NCBI RefSeq assembly: GCF_014596975.1
Contig: NZ_JACVXD010000002.1
Span: forward strand, 584,653-648,652
Source: Aestuariibaculum marinum
Lineage (GTDB): Bacteria > Bacteroidota > Bacteroidia > Flavobacteriales > Flavobacteriaceae
Length of the DNA: 64,000 nt
Direction: 5' to 3'
The notes beneath the pieces were generated by a model that searched no databases, was not told the origin of the DNA, and saw only the letters and a list, made by a program, of their open reading frames with translations. Both the position numbers and the translations under genes were made by a program. Positions 50,841 through 60,616 of the stretch are shown piece after piece. The first letter of the stretch is position 1. The number at the start of each line of letters is the position of its first letter.

Positions 50841-53738
50841 TTAAAGTTTAGTTTCTGTCCCTAAATGATAAGGGTTGATTTTGTTTTTAGATGTGTTTAA
50901 AATGAAATAATCCAGAGTTACGCCTGCATCAATCATGTAAATTTTTAAAGTTTGCTGCCCTTTATTTTTTAAAGAAACTTGTATTTGTTTTTTAGATGTG
51001 TTACTCAACACATTTTGTTTCCATGTATGGCTTCGTCCTTCAGTTTTGAAGTCTATAATATTAACAGGCTCATCATTCCATTGCACGGCAAGTTTAACAG
51101 AGCCATTGGTTGTTAAAGGATGAGTTGGAAGTGCGCTTAATGTTAAAATGGCTTCGTTAGTTATTGTTTCCGTGTTGATTTGATACTCCAGAATGGGTGC
51201 GTTATTATAATCTGAAAAAGATTTGGATGTTAAAGGACTAGCTTGCAATGCGTGTTGCGAATGGCCTAAACCTTTTAATGGTTTCCAGAAGGCCTTGTTT
51301 TTTTCTTCATTTTTATTGAAACTGCTGGCGTACCAAATAGCGAATCCGTTAGTTTCAATAATGCTGTTTTTGGTTAGATTAGAATAGCTTTCGGAAATAT
51401 TAATTTGGATATCCTTTTTGAAATTTTCGGCCTCAATTGTAATTACTTCTGAAAGCGGTTTACCACTTTGCTTCCATGAATCCCAATCTATGGAAATAAA
51501 GATTCTGTCTTCTAAAGAATTTTCAAAATTCAGAAATCCTGATGATTTTGAAATATTAAGCCATTCAGGAATATTTGTTATTGTCCACTTGGTATACTCT
51601 TTTGTTTTTAAATAGACATCAATAAAATGAAAAGAGGAATTATTTAGGTAAAAGGTTGGTAGCTTACTTATGCCTTTAGGAGTTTTTAAAGTGTCTTCAA
51701 CCGAAACACCCAGAATGTCTTCGGAAGAGTTTTTATAAAGTACAATTTCAGGCATTTGGTATACAGGGAGGTTTCTAGGTTTCATATCCATCATGCCGTT
51801 CCATTTTCCATTGGAAAGCGCATTGTATTTTTCAGTTAAGCTAGCAATCTTTTTGTATGCTTGATTTGATGAATCTCGGTAAGCATAAGCACTTGTTCTC
51901 CCTTGGTAGGTATACGCCATACTTTTATCTCTATATAAAAATTTTTTGTTCATATTAGAAGCAGCTTCAACAGGATAACTCACCAGCTGAACAAATGAAC
52001 TTTTTAATTCTTCAGGTAATTGCTGTTCTATAGATTTTACTTTGATCTCTATAGCTTCATAAGTAGCAATCCGAATAGAAGTTTCATCACCAAATGAGAA
52101 TGCGGTGTAATCTGATTTATGAATCTGTGTGGTTGGTTCGGTCTGACTCCAGCCCATAAATTCCGGTTTGCGTTCGAAAGCTAAATGGTAATATTTGGTT
52201 TTTAAATCGGCAATCGTTTTTCCTTTATCTTCTCCAAAAATGTCTGTAAAAAAGTCTTCTTGATGTTGGGGTATGGCTTCAATATGTTCAAACTGAGAGG
52301 TATCATAAGCCATGTCTAAAAATAGCTGGGTATTGTATTCGGCTGGTTTAATATCGCCTACGTTTAAAATCCAGATGTTTTTATTGTTCAGTACGTAGGC
52401 TTTCATCATTTCTTCCCAAATAAGATAGGGACTCGTGGTGCTTAACCATAAATAGTCATGAGGTCTTCCCCAATAGGATGCATGATAATATACGCCACCA
52501 CCGCCAGTGCGTTGTTGTTCTTTGGTGTCGCTCAACGATCTAATGTAGCCGTAGTTGTCGTCGGTCCAGACTAAAGTAATGTCATCAGGGACTTCAAGTC
52601 CGTTTTTATATAAGTCCAGAACTTCTTTGTAAACAGTAAAAGCCTGTGGTACCTGAGAGGCATCAGAGTTAATATATTTTTCAAGTAAGCCACGTTGATC
52701 TTTTATAATGCCGTCTAATAAATCTACAGCTTCGTCTTTACTTTTCACACCTTCCATACCGCTGTCGTGTACACCTCGCATACCAATAGTATAAATAGCA
52801 TCGATATTTTTTGCAGCTTTTACGCGGTCTTCCCAATAGTTATAAACTGTGTTTTTATTGTTTTTGTAATCAAAGCCTCCTAATTCTGCTTTATCCCATT
52901 CGTCTACATTGTTTCTTAACATGGGCTCTGCGTGTGATGTGCCAATGACTATGTTGTACAATTCAGCCATTTTTGCATTACCAGGATAGTGAAAAAAGGC
53001 TTTAGTACTAGGGTGCATGGCAGGCCAAATAGCATTGGCATTTAGCCTAAGTAATAATTCGAAAATTTTAGTATAAGTTTTTGGTCCAATATCTCCTGTT
53101 TCAGGTTCAAAAGTTTTGGCCGCCCAGGGTTGTAAGCCCCAATCTTCGTCATTTAAAAAGATACCTCTGAATTTTACCGATGGTTCTTTGCTAAAATAGT
53201 TAGATTCCTTAATAATGAGCTCGCTTTGTTTTTTTGCAGGAACATCGGCCCACCAATACCACGGATTTACGCCTATTTGTTTTGAAAGATTGAATACGCC
53301 GTAAGCCGTTCCGCGCGGCTGGGTGCCGGCTATAACGAAAGCTTTGTTTATATTTTTATTAGGATTTGAAACGGTTTTGTACAGATAACTTTCCCATTGG
53401 TTTTTAAACTCCAAAGGATAGTCATATGGACTTAAAAACTGATTCATCAATTCAGATTCTAACGCTCCAATAATAATAACATGACCTTTAGCATCGTCTA
53501 TATTTGTTATGACTTCAGGTTTATAGTTAGTGACTTTAAAGATATCTTCAGCTAATAAATGTGAGGTAATAGAATCTAAAGGAGAAGCTTCTCTGTTATA
53601 TAAAATGGAGGTATGATGTGTTGATGTAAAAATTTCAAAAGTATCACTTTGCTTGGTTTTGGATTGCGTTGATGCTCTACAAGCCAAGAGCAAGATAAGA
53701 TTTAAGATGAGTAAAATACTTTTTACAAATAACTTCAT
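50841..53738 (-). CDS. family GH115 alpha-glucuronidase-like enzyme
   Basis: The 965-aa protein has an N-terminal signal ending in LLLACRAS, giving a lipoprotein-like Cys. The fold of GH115 is shown by RGIFLNDEDWGLQPWAAKTF, LLLRLNANAIWPAMHPSTKA, GTSHAEPMLRNN, IGMRGVHDSGMEG, VWTDDNYGYIR and YHASYWGRPHDYLWLSTTSP. A C-terminal domain begins near 780. The family releases glucuronic or 4-O-methylglucuronic acid from side chains of xylan or arabinogalactan. In this locus it would act on uronate-capped pectic side chains. It abuts its neighbours on both sides. Confidence 0.9.
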   Translation of the reverse strand: MKLFVKSILLILNLILLLACRASTQSKTKQSDTFEIFTSTHHTSILYNREASPLDSITSHLLAEDIFKVTNYKPEVITNIDDAKGHVIIIGALESELMNQFLSPYDYPLEFKNQWESYLYKTVSNPNKNINKAFVIAGTQPRGTAYGVFNLSKQIGVNPWYWWADVPAKKQSELIIKESNYFSKEPSVKFRGIFLNDEDWGLQPWAAKTFEPETGDIGPKTYTKIFELLLRLNANAIWPAMHPSTKAFFHYPGNAKMAELYNIVIGTSHAEPMLRNNVDEWDKAELGGFDYKNNKNTVYNYWEDRVKAAKNIDAIYTIGMRGVHDSGMEGVKSKDEAVDLLDGIIKDQRGLLEKYINSDASQVPQAFTVYKEVLDLYKNGLEVPDDITLVWTDDNYGYIRSLSDTKEQQRTGGGGVYYHASYWGRPHDYLWLSTTSPYLIWEEMMKAYVLNNKNIWILNVGDIKPAEYNTQLFLDMAYDTSQFEHIEAIPQHQEDFFTDIFGEDKGKTIADLKTKYYHLAFERKPEFMGWSQTEPTTQIHKSDYTAFSFGDETSIRIATYEAIEIKVKSIEQQLPEELKSSFVQLVSYPVEAASNMNKKFLYRDKSMAYTYQGRTSAYAYRDSSNQAYKKIASLTEKYNALSNGKWNGMMDMKPRNLPVYQMPEIVLYKNSSEDILGVSVEDTLKTPKGISKLPTFYLNNSSFHFIDVYLKTKEYTKWTITNIPEWLNISKSSGFLNFENSLEDRIFISIDWDSWKQSGKPLSEVITIEAENFKKDIQINISESYSNLTKNSIIETNGFAIWYASSFNKNEEKNKAFWKPLKGLGHSQHALQASPLTSKSFSDYNNAPILEYQINTETITNEAILTLSALPTHPLTTNGSVKLAVQWNDEPVNIIDFKTEGRSHTWKQNVLSNTSKKQIQVSLKNKGQQTLKIYMIDAGVTLDYFILNTSKNKINPYHLGTETKL

Positions 53739-55343
53739 TTAATTTTTTTGATTTATAAAAGAAACATCATCAATTTGACAATTTGAACCCGAATCTCCAT
53801 CTACGTAAAAACCGATTTCAACTTTCCCGTTTTTTACTGTAATGTTTTCAAGTGTGATAATGGACCAGTTTTCAATCTTTTTAGTAACAGAAACATGCTT
53901 TTCAATACCACCACTTTCAGCATACATGTTTAATATTTTGAAATTGCCATTGGTTTTTATTTTCGCAGTTAAAGTATATACTCCATCAGCTAATTCAACC
54001 GAGGGAGTAGATTCTATAAATTGAAATACTTTACGTTTAAAATCAACTTTATCTTCAATATTCAGACTTTTTTCACCAATAACATGTTTTCGATCTTCTT
54101 GAGAGTTGAAATAGTTAAGTTGAGGTGATTCTGAATCGCCTACAAGAACAGCGTTTCCTTGATATACTTTTGTTATCCATCCTGTAATATGTTCCTGAAT
54201 AGGTTTTACAGGTGAAGGAATAGCTCGACGGTCGGCTTCAAAGCTTGGATTTTTAACATAATTATTATCGCCGGCAACTCGCCATTCTCCTGTAGTTTCA
54301 TTTAAATTCCATGAATTTAGAGAGTTAAAAACAGGTGTGTCTTTATCAAAAGATAGAGGGACCCATTGGTTGTAACCTAAGCCGTTGCCGGCAAAATTTG
54401 CCCAACGATCGCCGCAATAAACTACAGTTTCCTGTTTGCTTCCTTCTACGTTTACAAAAAATCCGGTTTGCGTAATATGGGCAAAATCATCCATACAGCC
54501 TGGTGTGATCAACATTTCGTTAGTTGGGGTGTAGGGACCTTTAATGTTTTCGGCAACCAGATAATAGGCATATGATGAATCCCAGCCATAAAGATTTGAT
54601 GCAAATACATAATACTTGTTATTGTATTTAAACATGCAGTTACCCTCACGTCCTTTGCCTTTGTAAATTTGAGTGCAATCGAGTAAATCGACTTTTCCGT
54701 TTTTTATACCAATTTCTGAAATGTATATTTTATTGCGTCCCCGTCCGTAAGAATATACCAGATATGATTTTCCGGTATCGTAATCAGTGAAAACGGTTTG
54801 GTCGCCTGTATTTGGAGTGCCTATCATTTCGGTCATATCCAGTCGGTTATGCTTTTTAAAGTTTCCGGTAGCAGAATTAGATAAAGCGATTAGCACGCTG
54901 TTATTATGTTGAATAAACAAAGCATATTGCTTTTTTTCTGGAATATAAACAACTCCCATACGTCCTAACCAACCAGTGCGACCGTCTTGTTCTACTTCAT
55001 TTTTTTCCAGTACATTATTTTCAAACCTCCAGTTTACTAAATCTGTAGAACTGTAGCAGGTAACTGCAACAAAATTATTTCTAGCTTGTGTTTGCGATGG
55101 GTCTTTGCGGTATAATTCAGCTTCTTTGTAATGTACACCGTACCAGTAATAAGTGTCTTCTCCAGTTTTCGGATTAGGAAAGATAAATATACCTCCACCC
55201 TGGCTGTAAATCGGTTTACCTTCAACGGTGTTCCAAAAGGTATCGTTTTTTATGTTTTTAAATTGAGCATATACAATTAAGTTCATCAATAAGATTGATG
55301 AACTTAAAAGTCTTTTTATGCGAATGGATTCAAAATTCAACAT
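53739..55343 (-). CDS. family GH43-like glycosidase with C-terminal carbohydrate-binding domain
   Basis: The 534-aa protein has a signal peptide (about 1-27, ending IVYAQ). The beta-propeller of about 310 residues starts with KPIYSQGGGIFIF and includes YYWYGVHYKEAEL, STDLVNWRFENNVL, GRMGVVYIPEKKQYALFI and GREGNCMFKYNNKYYVFASN, close to GH43 enzymes of the exo-galactanase branch. A C-terminal domain of about 170 residues (NPSFEADRRAIPSPV onward) looks like a carbohydrate-binding module. It would release galactose or arabinose from side chains. The stop codon lies against the start codon of the GH115 gene. Confidence 0.8.
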   Translation of the reverse strand: MLNFESIRIKRLLSSSILLMNLIVYAQFKNIKNDTFWNTVEGKPIYSQGGGIFIFPNPKTGEDTYYWYGVHYKEAELYRKDPSQTQARNNFVAVTCYSSTDLVNWRFENNVLEKNEVEQDGRTGWLGRMGVVYIPEKKQYALFIQHNNSVLIALSNSATGNFKKHNRLDMTEMIGTPNTGDQTVFTDYDTGKSYLVYSYGRGRNKIYISEIGIKNGKVDLLDCTQIYKGKGREGNCMFKYNNKYYVFASNLYGWDSSYAYYLVAENIKGPYTPTNEMLITPGCMDDFAHITQTGFFVNVEGSKQETVVYCGDRWANFAGNGLGYNQWVPLSFDKDTPVFNSLNSWNLNETTGEWRVAGDNNYVKNPSFEADRRAIPSPVKPIQEHITGWITKVYQGNAVLVGDSESPQLNYFNSQEDRKHVIGEKSLNIEDKVDFKRKVFQFIESTPSVELADGVYTLTAKIKTNGNFKILNMYAESGGIEKHVSVTKKIENWSIITLENITVKNGKVEIGFYVDGDSGSNCQIDDVSFINQKN

Positions 55344-55362
55344 TATAAAGAAAGCGTTTTAA

Positions 55363-56487
55363 TTATTTCATTCTATAAATTTCAGCGCCAGCTAAAAGAA
55401 AACATCCTAAACCATAATCTTCAAAATCTGGTACTTTGGTGTACGATAAAGGCATACCATCTTTAGGTTCTTTTCCAGTAGATTGCAAATAACCAAGGAA
55501 TCCGTTGTCGTTTAAAGCTTCGTGAATAATACCATTCCATCCTTTTTCAATAACAGGAAGGTATTTGTCTTTACTTAAAATACCATTGTTAACGCCGTAG
55601 GCCATGCCGTAAATAAATAAGGCAGTTCCCGAAGTTTCTTTACCTCCAAAATGTGAAGGATCGTGCAAACTTACATTCCAGAATCCATCATTACGTTGAA
55701 TAGGAACTAGGGCTTCGGCCATCGCTTTTAAATCTTTTATGTATTGATCGCGGTGTGGCGCATCTTCGGGAATAATAGATAATACTTTTGCTAAAGCACC
55801 AATAACCCATCCATTACCACGACTCCAGTAGCAATCTTCCCCGTTAGGTTCTGTATACGGCGGATCGAAATCTGCATCACGCCACCAAAGGCCATCTTTA
55901 GGATTGTAAAGTCCGTTGTCACCATGTTTATTTCTGGTATACATGTACATCTCGTACATTTTTTCGAAGTAGCGTGTATCGTTTTCTAAAACACCTAACT
56001 TAGCAAATACAGGCATCCCCATTTGAATGGCATCAATCCAAGACCAGTCGTCCAATTGAGGGGTATTCATAAGCATGTTTATACAAGCCTTCGTGTTTCT
56101 TAATTTTTTAGAATCTGGTTCTAAAATGTATAAATCAATATAGGTTTGTGCCGCGCAATAATCATCAGCATTTCGGTTGGCATTACCATTTCTAAAACCC
56201 CAGTTATGGAATTCTGCCCAATCGTAAGCATATTTGTAATAGGTTTCGTCAGGATATATTTCGTATAAGGCCATTAATCCTTCGTAGTACACACCACGCG
56301 TCCAAATGTTACTTGGGCGTTCTTTATTTGTGATAATCGTTTTACCTACATCTTGCCATTTTTCCATGAAATATTTGTTGGCAAGTTGCATGTCTTCTAA
56401 GACTTCTTTTTTGTTGAAAGGTTGCTGAGCAAAACTTAATCCTGAAATTAAAAGTCCTAAGCTGAATGATAAAAAATGCTTTTTCAT
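55363..56487 (-). CDS. family GH105 unsaturated rhamnogalacturonyl hydrolase
   Basis: The 374-aa protein has a signal peptide (ending SFAQQ, about residue 22) and an (alpha/alpha)6 barrel with NIWTRGVYYEGLMALYEIYP, NADDYCAAQTYIDLY, WSWIDAIQMGMPVFAKLG with the likely general-acid Asp, and DCYWSRGNGWVIGALAKVL. It removes the unsaturated galacturonyl residue from the non-reducing end of the products of PL4 or PL11 lyases. This activity gives the keto-uronate that KduI/KduD enzymes process. Neighbouring GH106 and PL4 support RG-I as substrate. Confidence 0.93.
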   Translation of the reverse strand: MKKHFLSFSLGLLISGLSFAQQPFNKKEVLEDMQLANKYFMEKWQDVGKTIITNKERPSNIWTRGVYYEGLMALYEIYPDETYYKYAYDWAEFHNWGFRNGNANRNADDYCAAQTYIDLYILEPDSKKLRNTKACINMLMNTPQLDDWSWIDAIQMGMPVFAKLGVLENDTRYFEKMYEMYMYTRNKHGDNGLYNPKDGLWWRDADFDPPYTEPNGEDCYWSRGNGWVIGALAKVLSIIPEDAPHRDQYIKDLKAMAEALVPIQRNDGFWNVSLHDPSHFGGKETSGTALFIYGMAYGVNNGILSKDKYLPVIEKGWNGIIHEALNDNGFLGYLQSTGKEPKDGMPLSYTKVPDFEDYGLGCFLLAGAEIYRMK

Positions 56488-56497
56488 AAGATAATTG

Positions 56498-59287
56498 TTA
56501 TTGTAATGTCTTTTTTAGAGGAGTTAAAGTTACAGGACCTAAAAGTCCAGACGGCATCGGGTTCCAAAGTGTGGCGTCAAATTTTTGATAATCTTTATTT
56601 ACCATGTTAATCTCGTAAAAGATTTTCCATTCTTCGCCTCGTAATTCTTTTGCACGTATTCTGTTTGCTGGTAAATTAGTTACCTGTATTTTTAATTCGT
56701 TTGTTCCTTTTTTCAATTTGCCTAATTGAATATTGAAAGGTGCCGACCATACGTCTCCAATATAGGTGCCGTTTAACCAAATTTTGGCACTTTCTCTAAC
56801 ATCACCTAAGTTGAGCTTCCAGTTATCGGCATTAATTTCAGGTGCATTAAATTCTATCGTATAAGAAGCTGTTCCAGAAAAAGCTTCAGCTTTTGGACTT
56901 AAAGTTGTCCATGATTTTAAACTGTCTAATGTTGCAGACGCCGGAAGTTGCGGGCCGCCTTTTTCAAAATCAATTGCCCAAGTACCGGTTAAAGGAATTG
57001 GTTTTATTGGTGCTTTAATAATATTATCCCCTTCTTTATATTTTAAATGAAGTGAAATAAAATCTTCATAATATGTCCAGTCAGTTTGAGATTTGCTGTT
57101 TTCAGTTTTAAGAATATAAGATTTTCCTGGTTCAATTTGAAGTTTTACCAAAGTTCTATCGTCTTCTTTTTTAACGATAGCATTACCAACGTTGCGCGTC
57201 AACGGATCTAAAATAATGACTTCTTTATTGCCAATAGCAATAGGAAGGAAATCGTCTATAGTTTTAGATGTATGATTTACCAAATAATAAATTTTTTCCC
57301 CATCAATATCACGACGAATGAATTTCAACCCACTTTCCACCAGAGTTTCAGGGTTTACATTGGCAGTTTTTAAATCAATGTATAAATCTGTTGTTGGTTT
57401 AAATAAAGATTCATTAGAAGATATCAAATTCGATAATTCTTTGTTTTGAGCTTCATAATCGTGATATCCAGGGATCGATTCCGGCAGGCCTTCAAAAATT
57501 ATATGTGCACCGGCTTGTTTTAATTCCAGTAATTTTTTCAAGGTTTCAAGAGGCATATATTCTGAATCCGGAATCACTAAAGATTTGTAAGTTCCGCCAG
57601 GTAAAACAATCAAGCCATCTTTAACCGAAGCTTTGGCAATAAATTGATCGGAAATAAAATCGGTATTGTAGCCTTTAGCCATTAAACTTTTACAGGTTTC
57701 GTAAAATGGTGTGTCGTGAAGCCATTCATCTAACGAGTGGATTTTAAACTGAAAGAATAAAGTGTTGTTTAAGTTTTTCCCCCAAGTATCGTAAATGGGC
57801 CAGTAGAGTAACGTTTCATTATCTGGTTGCCCCGATTGTAGCATGGATTGACAATTGGCAATATATGAAAATAAGGATGGTACATCTTCCCAAATGGTAT
57901 TATTTGGGTTAAAGTTAACCGAAGCATAGAATTTCCATCCCGGCCAGGCTGCGCGTTCCGGTGAGTACGTGGAACCATGCAAAAATACGTGGTTGATACC
58001 GTTAAGCATTAAATCTTCAACCTCAGGTTTACATTGTGATAAGGCTGTTTTAAAATGGTCGCGAAGCCATGTGAAGGTCTCTGATGAGGTTAATGGTTTT
58101 CCAGCAATATGCGCTGCCGATGACGAGAATTTTAACATTACTGGGTCGGCATCACCCTCACGAATATCTTCCAGTTCTCGTCTAAAGCCCGGAATGTCGT
58201 AAGGCATAGAGCCAAACGTTTCACATTCCGGAATATCGGCTGAAGCATATAAATCGATAAGATTTCCAGGTGAACCATGCGCTTGTAATTTGGTTTTATA
58301 TTGTTTTGAATTTGCCCATTCTGTCCACGGAATATCGAATTTATTTAATAATAAATCTGATAAGGTTTCTCTGTAATCGCTTTTAATACGGTTGCTAATA
58401 TCGTTATCGGTAGTGTCTAGTAATTGTTGTAAATGTGGTAATAAGTCGTAACCACGACGAGTTTTAAATTCATCAAAGAATAGAGGTGTAAATGTGGTGC
58501 CGTAAACCTCGTAACTATCATTAAAAATAGCACGAATTTTTCCGTCGAATCCAGTTAAAGCTTCATTGAAAGGTACGACGTATTCGTTTAGAGCATCGGT
58601 AGAGTAGTGGTCTAAGGTGTAACCTTTACCACCCGGCGCCGCACGTTTTACTTGCTGGCGTGTTTTTCCGCTAAATACTGCATAAATGGTGTAATCGGAG
58701 TTGGTTGCTTGCCAGTTTAGCTTTTCATTTTCTAGTTTGTCTGTTATCTCGGTTGCGTTTCCATCAGTATCAAAAGCAATAACATGTAATAAGCTTGCTA
58801 AACCATGTTGTTTTTTGTCTTTAGGTTCAATGGTTGTATTGATAGTTGCGCCTTTTTTTACTTCGTATTTTTCAACTAAAAGTTGGGTCGCAGCATGTTC
58901 GGGAGTGACTTGTGGTCCGCCATAAGGCCAGCCTGTTCCTAAAACCATATCGACACCCATATTCAAACTATCGGCGATATGAATGGTATAATCCAGAATA
59001 TCCATGTATTTAGGTGAAAGGAAGTCTATGAAATTTTCTTCTTCGCCTTTAACACCATAAATAGGCGTGATTTCTACACCACCTAATCCTGCTTTTTCAA
59101 AAGCTATTAAATGAGATTTAATGTTTGGCTTATCGACTGCGCTTCCCATCCACCACCAGCGTGTCCAAGGCTTTGTCGTGTTGGTTTGTTCCGGCCATGC
59201 CGATTTTGAATTGGTTTCAAGTTCTTTGCAGTTAACAAGTGTTAAACAGGTTAAAAGTAGTAGGTTATATGTGTTTTTAATCTTCAT
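56498..59287 (-). CDS. family GH106 alpha-L-rhamnosidase
   Basis: The 929-aa protein has a signal with lipobox-like LTLVNC (Cys about 20), then PWTRWWWMGSAVDKPNIKSH and KAGLGGVEITPIYG, the marked start of GH106 enzymes. The catalytic barrel follows, with GTGWPYGGPQVTPEHAATQL, SFTWLRDHFKTALSQCKPE and HVFLHGSTYSPERAAWPGW. The C-terminal half contains a sugar-binding beta-sandwich (AKIWLNGTYIGDVWSAPFNI). It removes rhamnose from RG-I oligosaccharides and alternates with GH105 on the backbone. It lies 10 bp before the GH105 gene. Confidence 0.93.
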   Translation of the reverse strand: MKIKNTYNLLLLTCLTLVNCKELETNSKSAWPEQTNTTKPWTRWWWMGSAVDKPNIKSHLIAFEKAGLGGVEITPIYGVKGEEENFIDFLSPKYMDILDYTIHIADSLNMGVDMVLGTGWPYGGPQVTPEHAATQLLVEKYEVKKGATINTTIEPKDKKQHGLASLLHVIAFDTDGNATEITDKLENEKLNWQATNSDYTIYAVFSGKTRQQVKRAAPGGKGYTLDHYSTDALNEYVVPFNEALTGFDGKIRAIFNDSYEVYGTTFTPLFFDEFKTRRGYDLLPHLQQLLDTTDNDISNRIKSDYRETLSDLLLNKFDIPWTEWANSKQYKTKLQAHGSPGNLIDLYASADIPECETFGSMPYDIPGFRRELEDIREGDADPVMLKFSSSAAHIAGKPLTSSETFTWLRDHFKTALSQCKPEVEDLMLNGINHVFLHGSTYSPERAAWPGWKFYASVNFNPNNTIWEDVPSLFSYIANCQSMLQSGQPDNETLLYWPIYDTWGKNLNNTLFFQFKIHSLDEWLHDTPFYETCKSLMAKGYNTDFISDQFIAKASVKDGLIVLPGGTYKSLVIPDSEYMPLETLKKLLELKQAGAHIIFEGLPESIPGYHDYEAQNKELSNLISSNESLFKPTTDLYIDLKTANVNPETLVESGLKFIRRDIDGEKIYYLVNHTSKTIDDFLPIAIGNKEVIILDPLTRNVGNAIVKKEDDRTLVKLQIEPGKSYILKTENSKSQTDWTYYEDFISLHLKYKEGDNIIKAPIKPIPLTGTWAIDFEKGGPQLPASATLDSLKSWTTLSPKAEAFSGTASYTIEFNAPEINADNWKLNLGDVRESAKIWLNGTYIGDVWSAPFNIQLGKLKKGTNELKIQVTNLPANRIRAKELRGEEWKIFYEINMVNKDYQKFDATLWNPMPSGLLGPVTLTPLKKTLQ

Positions 59288-59313
59288 ATAATAGTTTGAA
59301 AATTGAGTTTAGT

Positions 59314-60555
59314 TTAATGTTGATGTTTTTCGATATCGACCGCATAAATTTGCGTACTTCCTTCAAAGTTAGCTCTAAAGATAATTTGTTTTCCGTTGGG
59401 AGAAAAATGAACATTTGGCTCTAAATCGTAGTTATGGTTTTTCATGTTCACTAGTTTTTCTGAAACTAAACTATCTCCTTTTGGTGTAAAATGGTATAAC
59501 CACATGCCGTCTTTAGCACGCGCTACTTGTCCGGGGTCGCCACCATCGCCAGCAAATGTTTTTTGGTCGGGTGAAATATTATAGTGAATAGACCATTCGT
59601 CGCGTTTTAATCCGTAGCGAGTTTCTTTTCCTGTTGCTAAATGTTTTCCAGCAAGGTAAAAGGTAACGCTTCTTGGAATTTGTAAGTCGAACCAAATGGT
59701 TTCTCCATCAGGACTAAAAAATTCATGTCCTGCTATTTCTCTTTCAACTGTTCTTTTGTGAATTAAAGTCGTGTCTTTGGTTTTAATATTGATGTTCCAA
59801 ATGCGATTAACTTTATGCCAAGGGCCTTCGTGACAATACATAAGTAAATCAGGGTTAGTTGGTGAAAACTGAATATGATTTAACCAGGCATTTTCAGAGT
59901 ATATATTCTTAAATTCTTTAGTGTTTACATTAATGGTAATGAGGCTTCGTTCTAATTTGGCTTCGTAAATCTTATCAAAATAACTAGATTTTTTAGGGTT
60001 CTTTTTAAAGATTTCGTTTTCTTCTTTGGTAATTAAAGCACCGCCTAGTAAGGTTTCATCTGCATTTAAAGTGGTTACAGAACCAATAACATCATCATTA
60101 AATTTATAGATGAATTCGGTTTCGTGTGTGTCGATATGGGTTGAAAACACACTGTCTTTAATCATGTAAAAGACTTTGCGGGTTTTGCGCCCCAAAATTT
60201 CACCGCGTTTATTTCCTTTTTTGTGGGTAATTTGTTGGACTTCCTTTGTGGTTAGGTTTACAGTGAAAAATTGATTTCCAGTTTCAGAAGAACCTGAAAA
60301 AACCATTAAATCTTCAGTCCCGTCTTCTGATTTTAAAAACGGGTTATTATGAAAGTAAAAACTTCGGTTGTCTCCGGGTCTGTTGACTAATTTTTCAACT
60401 TTATGACCGGTAATAGAATCGATCCAGATTTTTGCAACAGAACTTGCTTTGCCTGTTTCTCTCACTGGAATTTGAATTTCCGCTTTTGAATTATTCGATT
60501 TACATGAAACAGAAATAATTAAAGAAAGGGTTAATAAATATGTTAAAGGTCTCAT
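59314..60555 (-). CDS. family PL22 oligogalacturonide lyase-like enzyme
   Basis: The 413-aa protein has an N-terminal signal with LSLIISVSC (Cys about 18) that makes it a lipoprotein. A seven-bladed-propeller-type sequence follows, with SSETGNQFFTVNLTTKEV, LHIQFSPTNPDLLMYCHEGP-like HIQFSPTNPDLLMYCHEGPW, AGHEFFSPDGETIWFDL and PNVHFSPNGKQIIFRANFEG. This is the PL22 pattern, with metal-binding His in the CHEGP and AGHEF regions. It splits short (un)saturated oligogalacturonides. It would complement GH28 and produce unsaturated uronate for the KduD branch. Confidence 0.88.
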   Translation of the reverse strand: MRPLTYLLTLSLIISVSCKSNNSKAEIQIPVRETGKASSVAKIWIDSITGHKVEKLVNRPGDNRSFYFHNNPFLKSEDGTEDLMVFSGSSETGNQFFTVNLTTKEVQQITHKKGNKRGEILGRKTRKVFYMIKDSVFSTHIDTHETEFIYKFNDDVIGSVTTLNADETLLGGALITKEENEIFKKNPKKSSYFDKIYEAKLERSLITINVNTKEFKNIYSENAWLNHIQFSPTNPDLLMYCHEGPWHKVNRIWNINIKTKDTTLIHKRTVEREIAGHEFFSPDGETIWFDLQIPRSVTFYLAGKHLATGKETRYGLKRDEWSIHYNISPDQKTFAGDGGDPGQVARAKDGMWLYHFTPKGDSLVSEKLVNMKNHNYDLEPNVHFSPNGKQIIFRANFEGSTQIYAVDIEKHQH

Positions 60556-60616
60556 TGGTTTAGTTTTAGTTGAAGGTATACGTTTTTATGATTTCATTTG
60601 TAATTAAAATGAATTA

